64,000 nucleotides of DNA, taken from Rhizobium sp. 2MFCol3.1. GTDB taxonomy: Bacteria; Pseudomonadota; Alphaproteobacteria; Rhizobiales; Rhizobiaceae. Of the stretch, positions 18,076 to 25,704 are shown piece after piece; position 1 is the first letter of the stretch, and each line of letters begins with the position of its first letter. The notes below the pieces were generated by a model that saw only the letters and a program-made list of their open reading frames with translations, had not been told where the DNA came from and did no database searches. The position numbers were made by a program, and so were the translations under genes. The stretch covers positions 1-64,000 of the forward strand of contig NZ_KB898354.1 in assembly GCF_000377565.1 (NCBI RefSeq), read 5' to 3'.

Positions 18076-18567
18076 ATGATGAATAGACGCAGACTGCTCT
18101 TCAGTGCCGGCCTTGCCGCGATCGGCCTGCCGCTTGTTCTCGGTCGTTCGAAGGTTTCGGCCGCGGAGACCTTTGCCGTCACCCATACGGATGCCGAGTG
18201 GAAGAAGATGCTGACAGCGGATCAATATGCCGTTCTGCGCGAGGAGGGGACCGAGCGCCCCTTCACCAGCGCCCTGCTTCACGAAGAGCGCAAGGGGAAC
18301 TTCGCCTGCGCCGGCTGCGGACAGGACGGTTTTGCATCCGCGACCAAATTCGACAGCGGCACGGGATGGCCGAGCTTCTGGGCGCCGCTTGACGCCAAGG
18401 TCGTCGGCACGACGCGCGACACGCAGTTCGGCATGGTGCGCGAGGCGGTTCATTGCGGCCGCTGCGGCGGGCATCTCGGGCATGTGTTCGACGACGGGCC
18501 GCAACCGACCGGCCTGCGCTACTGCCTGAACGGTGTTGCCCTGACATTTCATCCGGCTTCGGCCTGA
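18076..18567 (+). CDS. msrB: Methionine-(R)-sulfoxide reductase MsrB with Tat-type signal
   Basis: The 163-residue protein begins MMNRRRLLFSAG, a twin-arginine export signal ending near residue 31 (KVSA-AE). The mature part is MsrB: two zinc-binding CxxC pairs (CAGC and CGRC), the FDSGTGWPSF block, GHLGHVFDDG, and the catalytic Cys150 in RYCLNG. It reduces the R-epimer of oxidised methionine in periplasmic proteins. The ATG at 18076 was chosen because GAGGAG lies 8 bp before it. It is the first gene of an operon with an electron-transfer protein (18583) and MsrA (20473). Confidence 0.95.
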   Translation: MMNRRRLLFSAGLAAIGLPLVLGRSKVSAAETFAVTHTDAEWKKMLTADQYAVLREEGTERPFTSALLHEERKGNFACAGCGQDGFASATKFDSGTGWPSFWAPLDAKVVGTTRDTQFGMVREAVHCGRCGGHLGHVFDDGPQPTGLRYCLNGVALTFHPASA

Positions 18568-18582
18568 TCAACGGGACCTGAC

Positions 18583-20460
18583 ATGATCCTCTTCATTCTC
18601 GCTTATCTCGGGGGCGTGCTGACCATCGTCAGTCCCTGCATCCTGCCGGTGCTGCCGTTCGTCTTCGCGCGCGCCGGCCAGCCGTTTCTGCGCAGCACGC
18701 TGCCGATGCTTGTCGGCATGGCGGCGACCTTTGCGGCCGTTGCGACGCTGGCGGCGCTCGGCGGCGGCTGGGCGGTACAGGCCAACGAGTATGGCCGCTA
18801 TGCCGCACTTGCCCTGCTCGCCGTCTTCGGCATCATCCTGCTTTTCCCGGCCCTGTCCGATTATCTGACGCGGCCGCTGGTGTCGCTGGGTGCGCGGCTG
18901 TCGCAATCGGCCGATCGCGGTACCCGAAGCGGCGGATCGACCGTGGCGGCGTCGGCCTTGCTGGGTGTTGCCACGGGCCTGCTCTGGGCACCCTGCGCCG
19001 GCCCGGTTCTCGGGCTGATCCTGACGGGCGCGGCGTTGCAGGGAGCGAGCGTCGGCACGACCTTGCTGCTGCTCGCCTACGCGCTGGGTGCGGCGACGTC
19101 GCTGGCGCTGGCGCTTTTGATCGGCGGGCGGGTGTATCAGGCGATGAAGCGGTCGCTCGGCGTCGGTGAATGGGTGCGCCGCGGGCTTGGCGTTGCCGTT
19201 CTGGCCGCTGTGGTGGCGATCGGTCTCGGCCTCGATACCGGCTTCCTCACGCAGGCCTCGCTAGCCAGTACCGGCACGCTGGAGCAGAGCCTGATCGACA
19301 AGCTGCATCCCCAACGGCAGACGGCGGAGAATGCCGCCTCCGTCGTCATGAAGGGCGACGCGATGACTGGTGGCAGCAACCAGATGATGATGTCCGGTAA
19401 CGCTCCGGCCATGATCTCAGGCAACAATGCCATGATGGCCGGCTCGAACGCGATGATGATGAAGGGCGGGCCGAAGAAGGCTGCCACTGAAGCGCTTCCG
19501 GTCGAAGGAACGATGCCGTCGCTGGATGGCGCCGTGCAGTGGCTCAATTCGCCGCCGCTCTCGGCGGAGTCGCTCAAGGGTAAGGTCGTTCTCGTCGATT
19601 TCTGGACCTATTCCTGCATCAACTGCCTGCGCGCCATTCCCTATGTCCGCGCTTGGGCGGAAAAGTACAAGGATCAGGGGCTGGTGGTGATCGGCGTGCA
19701 TGCGCCGGAGTTCGCGTTCGAGAAGAACATCGACAACGTCAAGAAGGCGATCGGCGATCTCAAGATCACCTATCCGGTCGCCATCGATAACGACTATGCC
19801 ATCTGGCGCGCCTTCGAAAACCAGTATTGGCCGGCCCACTACTTCATCGATGCCGAGGGCCGGGTGCGCCATCATCACTTCGGCGAGGGAGACTATGACC
19901 GTTCCGAGCGGGTGATCCAGCAGCTTCTGGCGGAGGCCGGCAAGGCCAACGTCGCCGCCGATATGGTCGAGGTCAAGGCGACTGGTGCGGAAGCCGCGTC
20001 GAACCAGGCGGACGTGCAATCGCCGGAAACCTACGTCGGCTGGCAGCGCTCCGAGAACTTCGTCGACCAGAAAGGTACGGTCAACGATGCGGCTCATACC
20101 TATGTCGCGGCCACGCCGCGGCTCAACGAATGGGGCCTGACGGGCAACTGGACCGTCGGTTCCGAGCAGGCCGCGCTGAACGACAAGGACGGCAGCATCT
20201 ACTACCGCTTCCATGCCCGCGATCTGCATCTGGTGCTCGGTCCGGGTGCCGACGGCAAACCGGTGCGCTTCCAGGTGACCGTCGACGGCAAGCCGCCCGG
20301 CGACGGGCATGGGGCCGATACCGATGCCGATGGCAACGGCACCGTGACCGCACAACGGCTCTACCAGCTCATCCGCGAGCCGGGCGCCGTTGGCGATCAC
20401 ACATTCGAAATCCGCTTTCTTGATTCCGGCGTACAAGCCTACGCCTTCACCTTCGGTTGA
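18583..20460 (+). CDS. DipZ-like CcdA-thioredoxin fusion with a methionine-rich linker
   Basis: Residues 1-230 form a CcdA/DsbD-type membrane domain with the redox cysteines in SPCILP (Cys19) and APCAGP (Cys138). A linker around 256-297 holds 11 Met among Gly, Asn and Ser. Residues ~305-455 are a periplasmic thioredoxin-like domain with the active site CINC (about 344-347). The rest is a beta-rich C-terminal domain seen in DipZ-family proteins. The protein should carry electrons from cytoplasmic thioredoxin across the membrane; being between msrB and msrA, its likely clients are the two sulfoxide reductases. The Met-rich linker is unusual and could be a metal-binding or oxidant-sensing segment. 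Confidence 0.9.
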   Translation: MILFILAYLGGVLTIVSPCILPVLPFVFARAGQPFLRSTLPMLVGMAATFAAVATLAALGGGWAVQANEYGRYAALALLAVFGIILLFPALSDYLTRPLVSLGARLSQSADRGTRSGGSTVAASALLGVATGLLWAPCAGPVLGLILTGAALQGASVGTTLLLLAYALGAATSLALALLIGGRVYQAMKRSLGVGEWVRRGLGVAVLAAVVAIGLGLDTGFLTQASLASTGTLEQSLIDKLHPQRQTAENAASVVMKGDAMTGGSNQMMMSGNAPAMISGNNAMMAGSNAMMMKGGPKKAATEALPVEGTMPSLDGAVQWLNSPPLSAESLKGKVVLVDFWTYSCINCLRAIPYVRAWAEKYKDQGLVVIGVHAPEFAFEKNIDNVKKAIGDLKITYPVAIDNDYAIWRAFENQYWPAHYFIDAEGRVRHHHFGEGDYDRSERVIQQLLAEAGKANVAADMVEVKATGAEAASNQADVQSPETYVGWQRSENFVDQKGTVNDAAHTYVAATPRLNEWGLTGNWTVGSEQAALNDKDGSIYYRFHARDLHLVLGPGADGKPVRFQVTVDGKPPGDGHGADTDADGNGTVTAQRLYQLIREPGAVGDHTFEIRFLDSGVQAYAFTFG

Positions 20461-20472
20461 TAGGAGACCATC

Positions 20473-21222
20473 ATGACTGACTATAAGGGCATGACTGATC
20501 ATAAGGGTTCGAGCACACGGCGCTCGATGCGCATCGTCGCCTTTGGTGCGGCGGGCGTGCTGGCCGCGGGTCTGGCGATGTATTTCACGCCGTCATCCGC
20601 CGAAGAGGCGCGTGTCATTCCGGCACCTGTCATGGACGAGCCGGCCGCTGGTGGCAGCGAGACGGCGACCTTTGCCGGCGGTTGCTTCTGGGGCGTGCAG
20701 GGTGTGTTCCAGCACGTGAACGGGGTGAAGAGCGCCATGTCGGGCTATGCCGGCGGCTCCAAGAATACCGCGCAGTACGAAACGGTCAGCGGCGGCGATA
20801 CCGGTCATGCAGAGTCCGTCAAGGTCGTGTTCGATCCGAGCAAGGTCAGCTACGGCAGGCTGCTGCAGATCTACTTTTCCGTCGCGCACGATCCGACGCA
20901 GCTGAACCGCCAGGGGCCGGATACCGGCACGCAGTATCGCTCGGCAATCTTCCCCGCCAATGACGAGCAGGCAAAGGTCGCCAAGGCCTATATCGGCCAG
21001 CTGAACCAGGCACGGGTTTTCGACGCGGCCATCGTCACCAAGATCGAGCCGGGCAAGAGCTTCTATCCCGCGGAGGGGTATCATCAGGACTTCCTGACGA
21101 ACAATCCAACCTACCCTTATATCGTCATCAACGATCTGCCGAAGGTCGCCGCGCTGAAGCAGCTGTTCCCGAGGGATTACAGCGAAAAGCCGGTTCTGGT
21201 GGCGGCCTCCGGTTCGAACTGA
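20473..21222 (+). CDS. msrA: Methionine-(S)-sulfoxide reductase MsrA, membrane-anchored
   Basis: The 249-residue protein has a short cytoplasmic N-terminus, one membrane segment (about 21-37) and a periplasmic MsrA domain with the active site GGCFWG (Cys71), the block GDTGHAE and a C-terminal YHQDF. It reduces S-methionine sulfoxide. No cysteine follows the catalytic one, so recycling probably relies on an outside thiol protein, which fits the DipZ-like partner encoded 12 bp upstream. GGAG precedes the ATG. A strong terminator follows. Confidence 0.94.
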   Translation: MTDYKGMTDHKGSSTRRSMRIVAFGAAGVLAAGLAMYFTPSSAEEARVIPAPVMDEPAAGGSETATFAGGCFWGVQGVFQHVNGVKSAMSGYAGGSKNTAQYETVSGGDTGHAESVKVVFDPSKVSYGRLLQIYFSVAHDPTQLNRQGPDTGTQYRSAIFPANDEQAKVAKAYIGQLNQARVFDAAIVTKIEPGKSFYPAEGYHQDFLTNNPTYPYIVINDLPKVAALKQLFPRDYSEKPVLVAASGSN

Positions 21223-21243
21223 ACGCCATCCGTATCGCATGAC

Positions 21244-21274
21244 AAACGCCCGCCCGGTTTCGAGCGGGCGTTTT
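21244..21274 (+). terminator. Terminator of msrB-dipZ-msrA operon
   Basis: A 10-bp stem (21244-21253 with 21264-21273) and TTTT lie 21 bp after the msrA stop. The following 266 bp up to 21540 contain no gene and must hold the promoter of the dehydrogenase operon; I could not assign it with confidence. Confidence 0.85.
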
Positions 21275-21540
21275 GCGTTCAACCGTGCAATCTGGTCAAC
21301 TCATTATACCTGAGTAGAAAATTCCAGAAATGCCGAATTTTACGCGCTAAATATCGCGCCAAAGTTTGCACATGTGCAAAATAGTTCTCGCTTTCATCTA
21401 AAATGGAACCAGTTTTCACCTCGGGGCGCTTGTCACCTGAGGCAAGCAGGCGTACGGCGCTAGCGTCACATTGCCCTGCGCTGAATTGACGCTTCAGCAA
21501 CACTCGGTGGCTGCCTCCCACAGCCACAAAGGAGCCAATC

Positions 21541-22242
21541 ATGAGAGACCTCCCGGGCCTGCCGTCCCGCAGAAGCTTCCTGAAAGCTTCCGCGGCGACT
21601 GCGGCTATTGCCGGTATCGCCGTTGGAGCGAAAGCCGAACAGAAACCCGAACCCGTCGCGCTCACCGAATACAAGCCGGACTGTCTTAAGCCCACGGAGT
21701 GGGCCTTCGTCATGGCAGCGGTCGCCAGGCTGATTCCGTCGGAGGGCGATGGCCCCGGCGCGATCGAGACGCGCGTTCCCGTTTTCATCGACAAGCAGCT
21801 CGCCGGCGATTACGGCAAGGCGTCGGACTGGTACATGGTCGGCCCCTATGAGCCGGCGGCGAGCCCGCTGCGCGGCTGGCAGACCCCGCTCAACCCGCTG
21901 GAGATCTACCAGCAGGCGATCCCGCTGTTCGACGAATGGTGCAAGACCACCCACGGCAAGATCTTCGCCGAACTCGACGCGGAAACGCAGGACAAGGCGC
22001 TCACCTCGCTCCAGAAGGACGAGATGAAGATCAAGCCTGAATTGCGCGAGTTCTTCGGCATTCTGCTCGCCAACACCAAGGAAGGCTACTTCTCCGACCC
22101 GATGTATGGCGGCAACCATGGCATGGCTGCCTGGAAGTATATCGGCTTTCCGGGCGCGCGCGGCTCCTACAAGGAGTGGGTTGGAAAGCATAACGTCAAG
22201 TATCCGCTTGGCCCCGTCTCGATCTCCGGCGAAAGGGGCTAA
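21541..22242 (+). CDS. Gluconate 2-dehydrogenase subunit 3 family protein (gamma subunit of GMC dehydrogenase)
   Basis: The 233-residue protein has a twin-arginine signal (SRRSFLKASAATAAIAG, cleaved near residue 32) and the gluconate dehydrogenase subunit 3 domain with IPSEGDGPGA and the C-terminal YGGNHGMAAWKYIGFPGAR. In this family the small subunit carries the large flavin subunit through the Tat pathway as a complex. It is the first of three genes (with 22248 and 24029) for a periplasmic membrane-bound sugar or polyol dehydrogenase. GGAG lies before the ATG. Confidence 0.92.
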   Translation: MRDLPGLPSRRSFLKASAATAAIAGIAVGAKAEQKPEPVALTEYKPDCLKPTEWAFVMAAVARLIPSEGDGPGAIETRVPVFIDKQLAGDYGKASDWYMVGPYEPAASPLRGWQTPLNPLEIYQQAIPLFDEWCKTTHGKIFAELDAETQDKALTSLQKDEMKIKPELREFFGILLANTKEGYFSDPMYGGNHGMAAWKYIGFPGARGSYKEWVGKHNVKYPLGPVSISGERG

Positions 22243-22247
22243 CGATC

Positions 22248-24017
22248 ATGGCACGCACAGAAAAGAAAAAAGACGTCGTTCTCGTCGGCTTCGGCTGGAC
22301 CGGCGCGATCATGGGCATCGAGCTTGCCAATGAAGGCCTTGAGGTTCTGGCGCTGGAGCGCGGTCACGACCAGGCGACCGTTCCCGACTTCCAGTACCCG
22401 AACATGATCGACGAGCTGAAATACGGCATTCGCTACGGCATGATGGAAAAGCCGGCGAACACGACCGTCACCATTCGCCGTTCGCTGGATGAGACCGCGC
22501 TGCCTTACCGCAGCCTCGGCACCTTCCTGCTCGGCACCGGTGTCGGCGGCGCCGGCACGCACTGGAACGGCCTCAACTGGCGTCCGATGCAGTCGGAATA
22601 CCGCCTGAAGTCCTACGTGACCGAGAAATTCGGCGCAGGCGTCATGACCGAGGACATGACGATCCAGGACTATCCGATGACCTACGAAGAGCTCGAGCCG
22701 CATTTCGATCGCTTCGAGAAGGTCGCGGGCATTTCCGGCCAGGCCGGCAACGTCAACGGCAAGATCGTCGAGGGTGGCAACCCGTTCGAGGCGCCTCGCT
22801 CCAACGACTATCCGATGCCGGCCATGCCGTCGACCTGGGACGGCGTGAAGTTCCGCGACGCGGCGAAGGCTGCGGGCTATCACCCGTTCCCGAGCCCTGG
22901 CGGCATTGCCTCCAAGGATTACGTCAACGAATACAACATGCAGATGGGCCCGTGTAACCATTGCGGTTTCTGCGAGCGCTACGGCTGCTACAACTATTCG
23001 AAGTCCTCGCCGCAGACGGCCATCATCGATGCCCTGAAGCGCAAGAAGAACTTTGAATACCGCGTCAATTCGGAAGTGCTACGCGTCGAAAAGGCGGAAG
23101 ACGGCAAGACCGCAACCGGCGTTACCTATTTCGACCACAAGACCGGCGAAGAAGTCTTCCAGCCGGCCGATCTGGTCATCCTGACCGCCTTTGCGCTGAA
23201 CAACGTGCACCTGATGCTCGTCTCCGGCATCGGCAAGCCTTACGACCCGGTCACCAATGAAGGTGTCGTCGGCCGTAACTATGCCTACCAGATCACCGGC
23301 GGCTACACGCTGTTCTTCAAGGACGAGGAATTCAACCCGTTCATCGGTACCGGCGCCAACGGCTTCTGCATCGACGATTTCGGCATCGACAATATCGACT
23401 TCGCCAAGGAAGGCTTTATCGGCGGCGCCTACTGGCGTGCCGGCCAGACCAATGGTCAGCCGGGCCACACCATGCCGCTTCCTGCGGGCACGCCAAGCTG
23501 GGGTGCAGGCTGGAAGAAGGGCATCGGCGAATGGTACGGCCATGCGATGAACATCGGCGCCCACGGCTCTGTCATGTCCTATCGTGGCCATTATCTCGAT
23601 CTCGACCCGACCTACAAGGACCGCCACGGCCGTCCGATGCTGCGCATGACCTATAACTGGCACGACAACGAGATCCGCCAGACGCAGTTCATGAAGTCGA
23701 AGATGGAGCCGCTGGCCAAGTCGATGAACCCGACGACGCTGCAGGAAGGTTTCAAGAAGGAAGGCGCCATGTTCGACGTCCGTCCTTACCAGACCACCCA
23801 CAACACCGGCGGCACGGTCACCGGCGACGATCCGAAGACCTCGGTCCTCAACCGTTATCTGCAGTCCTGGGATTGCCATAACGTCTTCGTCATGGGTGCC
23901 AACGTCTTCCCGCAGAACACGCAGTACAACCCGACCGGCATGGTCGGCGGTCTGGCCTACTGGGCGGCGCATCACATCCGCAAGGATTACCTGCCCAACC
24001 CGCGGCCGCTGGCATAA
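22248..24017 (+). CDS. GMC-family flavin dehydrogenase, large subunit (gluconate/sorbitol dehydrogenase type)
   Basis: The 589-residue protein has an N-terminal FAD-binding VGFGWTGAIMG, the GMC cap regions, a cluster CNHCGFCERYGC near residue 236-247, and the C-terminal NTGGTVTG...NVFPQNTQYNPTG block with the active-site His/Asn region. It has no signal of its own; it should be exported with the Tat-bearing small subunit encoded 5 bp upstream. Electrons pass to the cytochrome c encoded downstream and on to the respiratory chain. Members oxidise gluconate, 2-ketogluconate, sorbitol or fructose; the sequence does not decide which. Confidence 0.92.
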   Translation: MARTEKKKDVVLVGFGWTGAIMGIELANEGLEVLALERGHDQATVPDFQYPNMIDELKYGIRYGMMEKPANTTVTIRRSLDETALPYRSLGTFLLGTGVGGAGTHWNGLNWRPMQSEYRLKSYVTEKFGAGVMTEDMTIQDYPMTYEELEPHFDRFEKVAGISGQAGNVNGKIVEGGNPFEAPRSNDYPMPAMPSTWDGVKFRDAAKAAGYHPFPSPGGIASKDYVNEYNMQMGPCNHCGFCERYGCYNYSKSSPQTAIIDALKRKKNFEYRVNSEVLRVEKAEDGKTATGVTYFDHKTGEEVFQPADLVILTAFALNNVHLMLVSGIGKPYDPVTNEGVVGRNYAYQITGGYTLFFKDEEFNPFIGTGANGFCIDDFGIDNIDFAKEGFIGGAYWRAGQTNGQPGHTMPLPAGTPSWGAGWKKGIGEWYGHAMNIGAHGSVMSYRGHYLDLDPTYKDRHGRPMLRMTYNWHDNEIRQTQFMKSKMEPLAKSMNPTTLQEGFKKEGAMFDVRPYQTTHNTGGTVTGDDPKTSVLNRYLQSWDCHNVFVMGANVFPQNTQYNPTGMVGGLAYWAAHHIRKDYLPNPRPLA

Positions 24018-24028
24018 GGAGAACAGAG

Positions 24029-25348
24029 ATGAAAACCTTTCTCCGCATCATCGGAACGCTCGTCGTTCTGGGTGTCATCGCCCTTGTTGCCTTCATCTTC
24101 GTGCCGGTGCAGCGTACCGGCCCGGTCACCCAGCTCGCAGCCGACTTCAAGCCGGCCAAGGGGCAGGGTGAATATGTCATGCGCGCCGGCGACTGCATGG
24201 CCTGCCACACCAGCGAAGGCGGCAAGCCCTTCGCCGGCGGTCGCGCCATCCAGAGCCCGATGGGCACGATCTGGACCACCAACATCACGCCCGACAAGGA
24301 CACCGGCATCGGCAACTGGACGCTCGCCGATTTCCGCGCTGCCCTCTACGACGGCGTGACGCCAAACGGTACACATCTCTATCCGGCCATGCCGTACGAG
24401 AACTACCGCAAGCTGTCGGAAGAAGACGTCGTGGCGCTCTACGACTACTTCATGCATGAGGTCGAGCCTGTCTCGAACAAGGTCGAGGAAACCAAGCTTT
24501 CCTTCCCGTTCAACATGCGCTTTGGCCTGCGCGCCTGGAACTGGCTGGCTGCCAGCTACGCGGCCGGCTTCAAGCCGGAGCAAGGCGAGGACGAGCAGTT
24601 CAACCGCGGCAAGTATCTCGTTGAAGGCGCCGGCCACTGTGCCGCCTGCCACAGCCCGCGCAACCTGTTCATGGCGCAGGACGGCATCGACAATTCGTCG
24701 AAGGCCTTCCTTTCCGGCGGCGAGATCGATGGCTTCACGGCCCCTGATCTTCGCGGCCCGGCAAGCGGTCCGCAGACGTGGAGCACTGAGCAGCTGGCCG
24801 CCTATCTCTCGACCGCCCGCAACGCTCACTCGTCGGCAACCGGCGAAATGATGCTCGTCGTTCGCGACTCGCTGCAGTACATGAGCCACGACGACAACCT
24901 CGCGATCGCCACCTATCTGAAGAAGATCGGTAGCGCGGGTGGTTCGGCTTCGGCCGCACAGCCGGAGAAGGCAGAGGTGACGGCAACCGAAACGCTGCTT
25001 TCGGACGCCAAGCCCGACATGCCGCTCGGCCCGCGTCTCTACATCGACAACTGCGCTGCCTGCCACATGGTGAGCGGCAAGGGTGCCGGCGAGACCTTCC
25101 CGGCGCTCGATGGCAACTCGCTCGTTGACGCCAAGTCGCCCAAGGGCCTGATCAGCGTGATCCTGCACGGCGCCGAACTGCCGTCGACGCCGGATCGCCC
25201 GATGAAGCTGCGCATGCAGGGCTACGAAAACCGCCTGTCGGATGACGAAGTCGCCGCACTCGCGACCTTCCTGCGCGACGGCTGGCACAACAAGGCCGCC
25301 ACTGTTTCGGCTGCCGACGTGACCGCCGTTCGCGGCGAGAAGCACTGA
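24029..25348 (+). CDS. Triheme cytochrome c subunit of the GMC dehydrogenase
   Basis: The 439-residue protein has one N-terminal membrane segment (about 6-26) and three c-type heme sites: CMACH near residue 56, CAACH near 206 and CAACH near 345. This is the standard layout of the cytochrome subunit of membrane-bound gluconate, sorbitol and alcohol dehydrogenases, which anchors the complex and passes electrons to ubiquinone. It starts 11 bp after the large-subunit stop. A terminator follows at 25358. Confidence 0.94.
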   Translation: MKTFLRIIGTLVVLGVIALVAFIFVPVQRTGPVTQLAADFKPAKGQGEYVMRAGDCMACHTSEGGKPFAGGRAIQSPMGTIWTTNITPDKDTGIGNWTLADFRAALYDGVTPNGTHLYPAMPYENYRKLSEEDVVALYDYFMHEVEPVSNKVEETKLSFPFNMRFGLRAWNWLAASYAAGFKPEQGEDEQFNRGKYLVEGAGHCAACHSPRNLFMAQDGIDNSSKAFLSGGEIDGFTAPDLRGPASGPQTWSTEQLAAYLSTARNAHSSATGEMMLVVRDSLQYMSHDDNLAIATYLKKIGSAGGSASAAQPEKAEVTATETLLSDAKPDMPLGPRLYIDNCAACHMVSGKGAGETFPALDGNSLVDAKSPKGLISVILHGAELPSTPDRPMKLRMQGYENRLSDDEVAALATFLRDGWHNKAATVSAADVTAVRGEKH

Positions 25349-25357
25349 GACAAGAGG

Positions 25358-25386
25358 CCGGCAGCGCGAGAGTGCTGCCGGTTTTT
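25358..25386 (+). terminator. Terminator of the GMC dehydrogenase operon
   Basis: An 8-bp GC-rich stem (25358-25365 with 25374-25381) and five T begin 10 bp after the cytochrome c stop. Confidence 0.85.
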
Positions 25387-25403
25387 CCATGAGACTGGAC
25401 ATG

Positions 25404-25438
25404 AAACAGCCCGCGGGAGAGATCCCGCGGGCTGTTTT
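25404..25438. terminator. Second strong stem-loop downstream of the dehydrogenase operon
   Basis: A perfect 15-bp stem (25404-25418 with 25423-25437) with a GAGA loop and TTTT. It shares the core GCCCGC / GCGGGC with the hairpin at 25637, so these may be members of one hairpin family. Confidence 0.75.
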
Positions 25439-25475
25439 GCTTTTGTGCCGATGGCCGGCCTCAGCTCTATCATTC

Positions 25476-25589
25476 CCTCATCCCGGCCTTGTGCCGGGAT
25501 CCAGCGGCGCCGCGTCTGCGGCGCGAGAAAGCTCTTTCAGCCCAAGGACTTGGGCTGGCTGGATTCCTGTGACAAGCACAGGAATGAGG
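25476..25589. repeat. Multi-hairpin intergenic repeat element (rhizobial palindromic repeat type)
   Basis: A compact 114-bp element made of successive hairpins: CCCGGC/GCCGGG, GCGCCGC/GCGGCGC, CAGCCCAAG/TTGGGCTG and ATTCCTGTG/CACAGGAAT, framed by CCTCAT at the left and ATGAGG at the right. This architecture resembles short interspersed palindromic repeats found in many rhizobial genomes between convergent genes. No protein is encoded. Copy number cannot be judged from one window. Confidence 0.65.
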
Positions 25590-25636
25590 TGGAGTATGGT
25601 GTGGCCGGTGGTCATCGCATGAGAGCCCTCATCACG

Positions 25637-25676
25637 ACAAAACGGCCCGCCGGCGAGGTCCCGCGGGCCGTTTTGT
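25637..25676. terminator. Terminator of the minus-strand dehydrogenase gene (bidirectional)
   Basis: A perfect 14-bp stem (25637-25650 with 25663-25676) with A and T runs on its flanks lies 29 bp past the stop of the gene ending at 25705. Confidence 0.8.
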
Positions 25677-25704
25677 TTCGGACTTTCGGAGCCGGGGCCT
25701 GAAA

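Noticed and set aside
21412..21435. Possible extracytoplasmic-sigma promoter (GGAAC-type) before the GMC dehydrogenase operon
   Set aside because: A GGAAC is present but the spacing to a suitable -10 does not match the rhizobial general-stress consensus.
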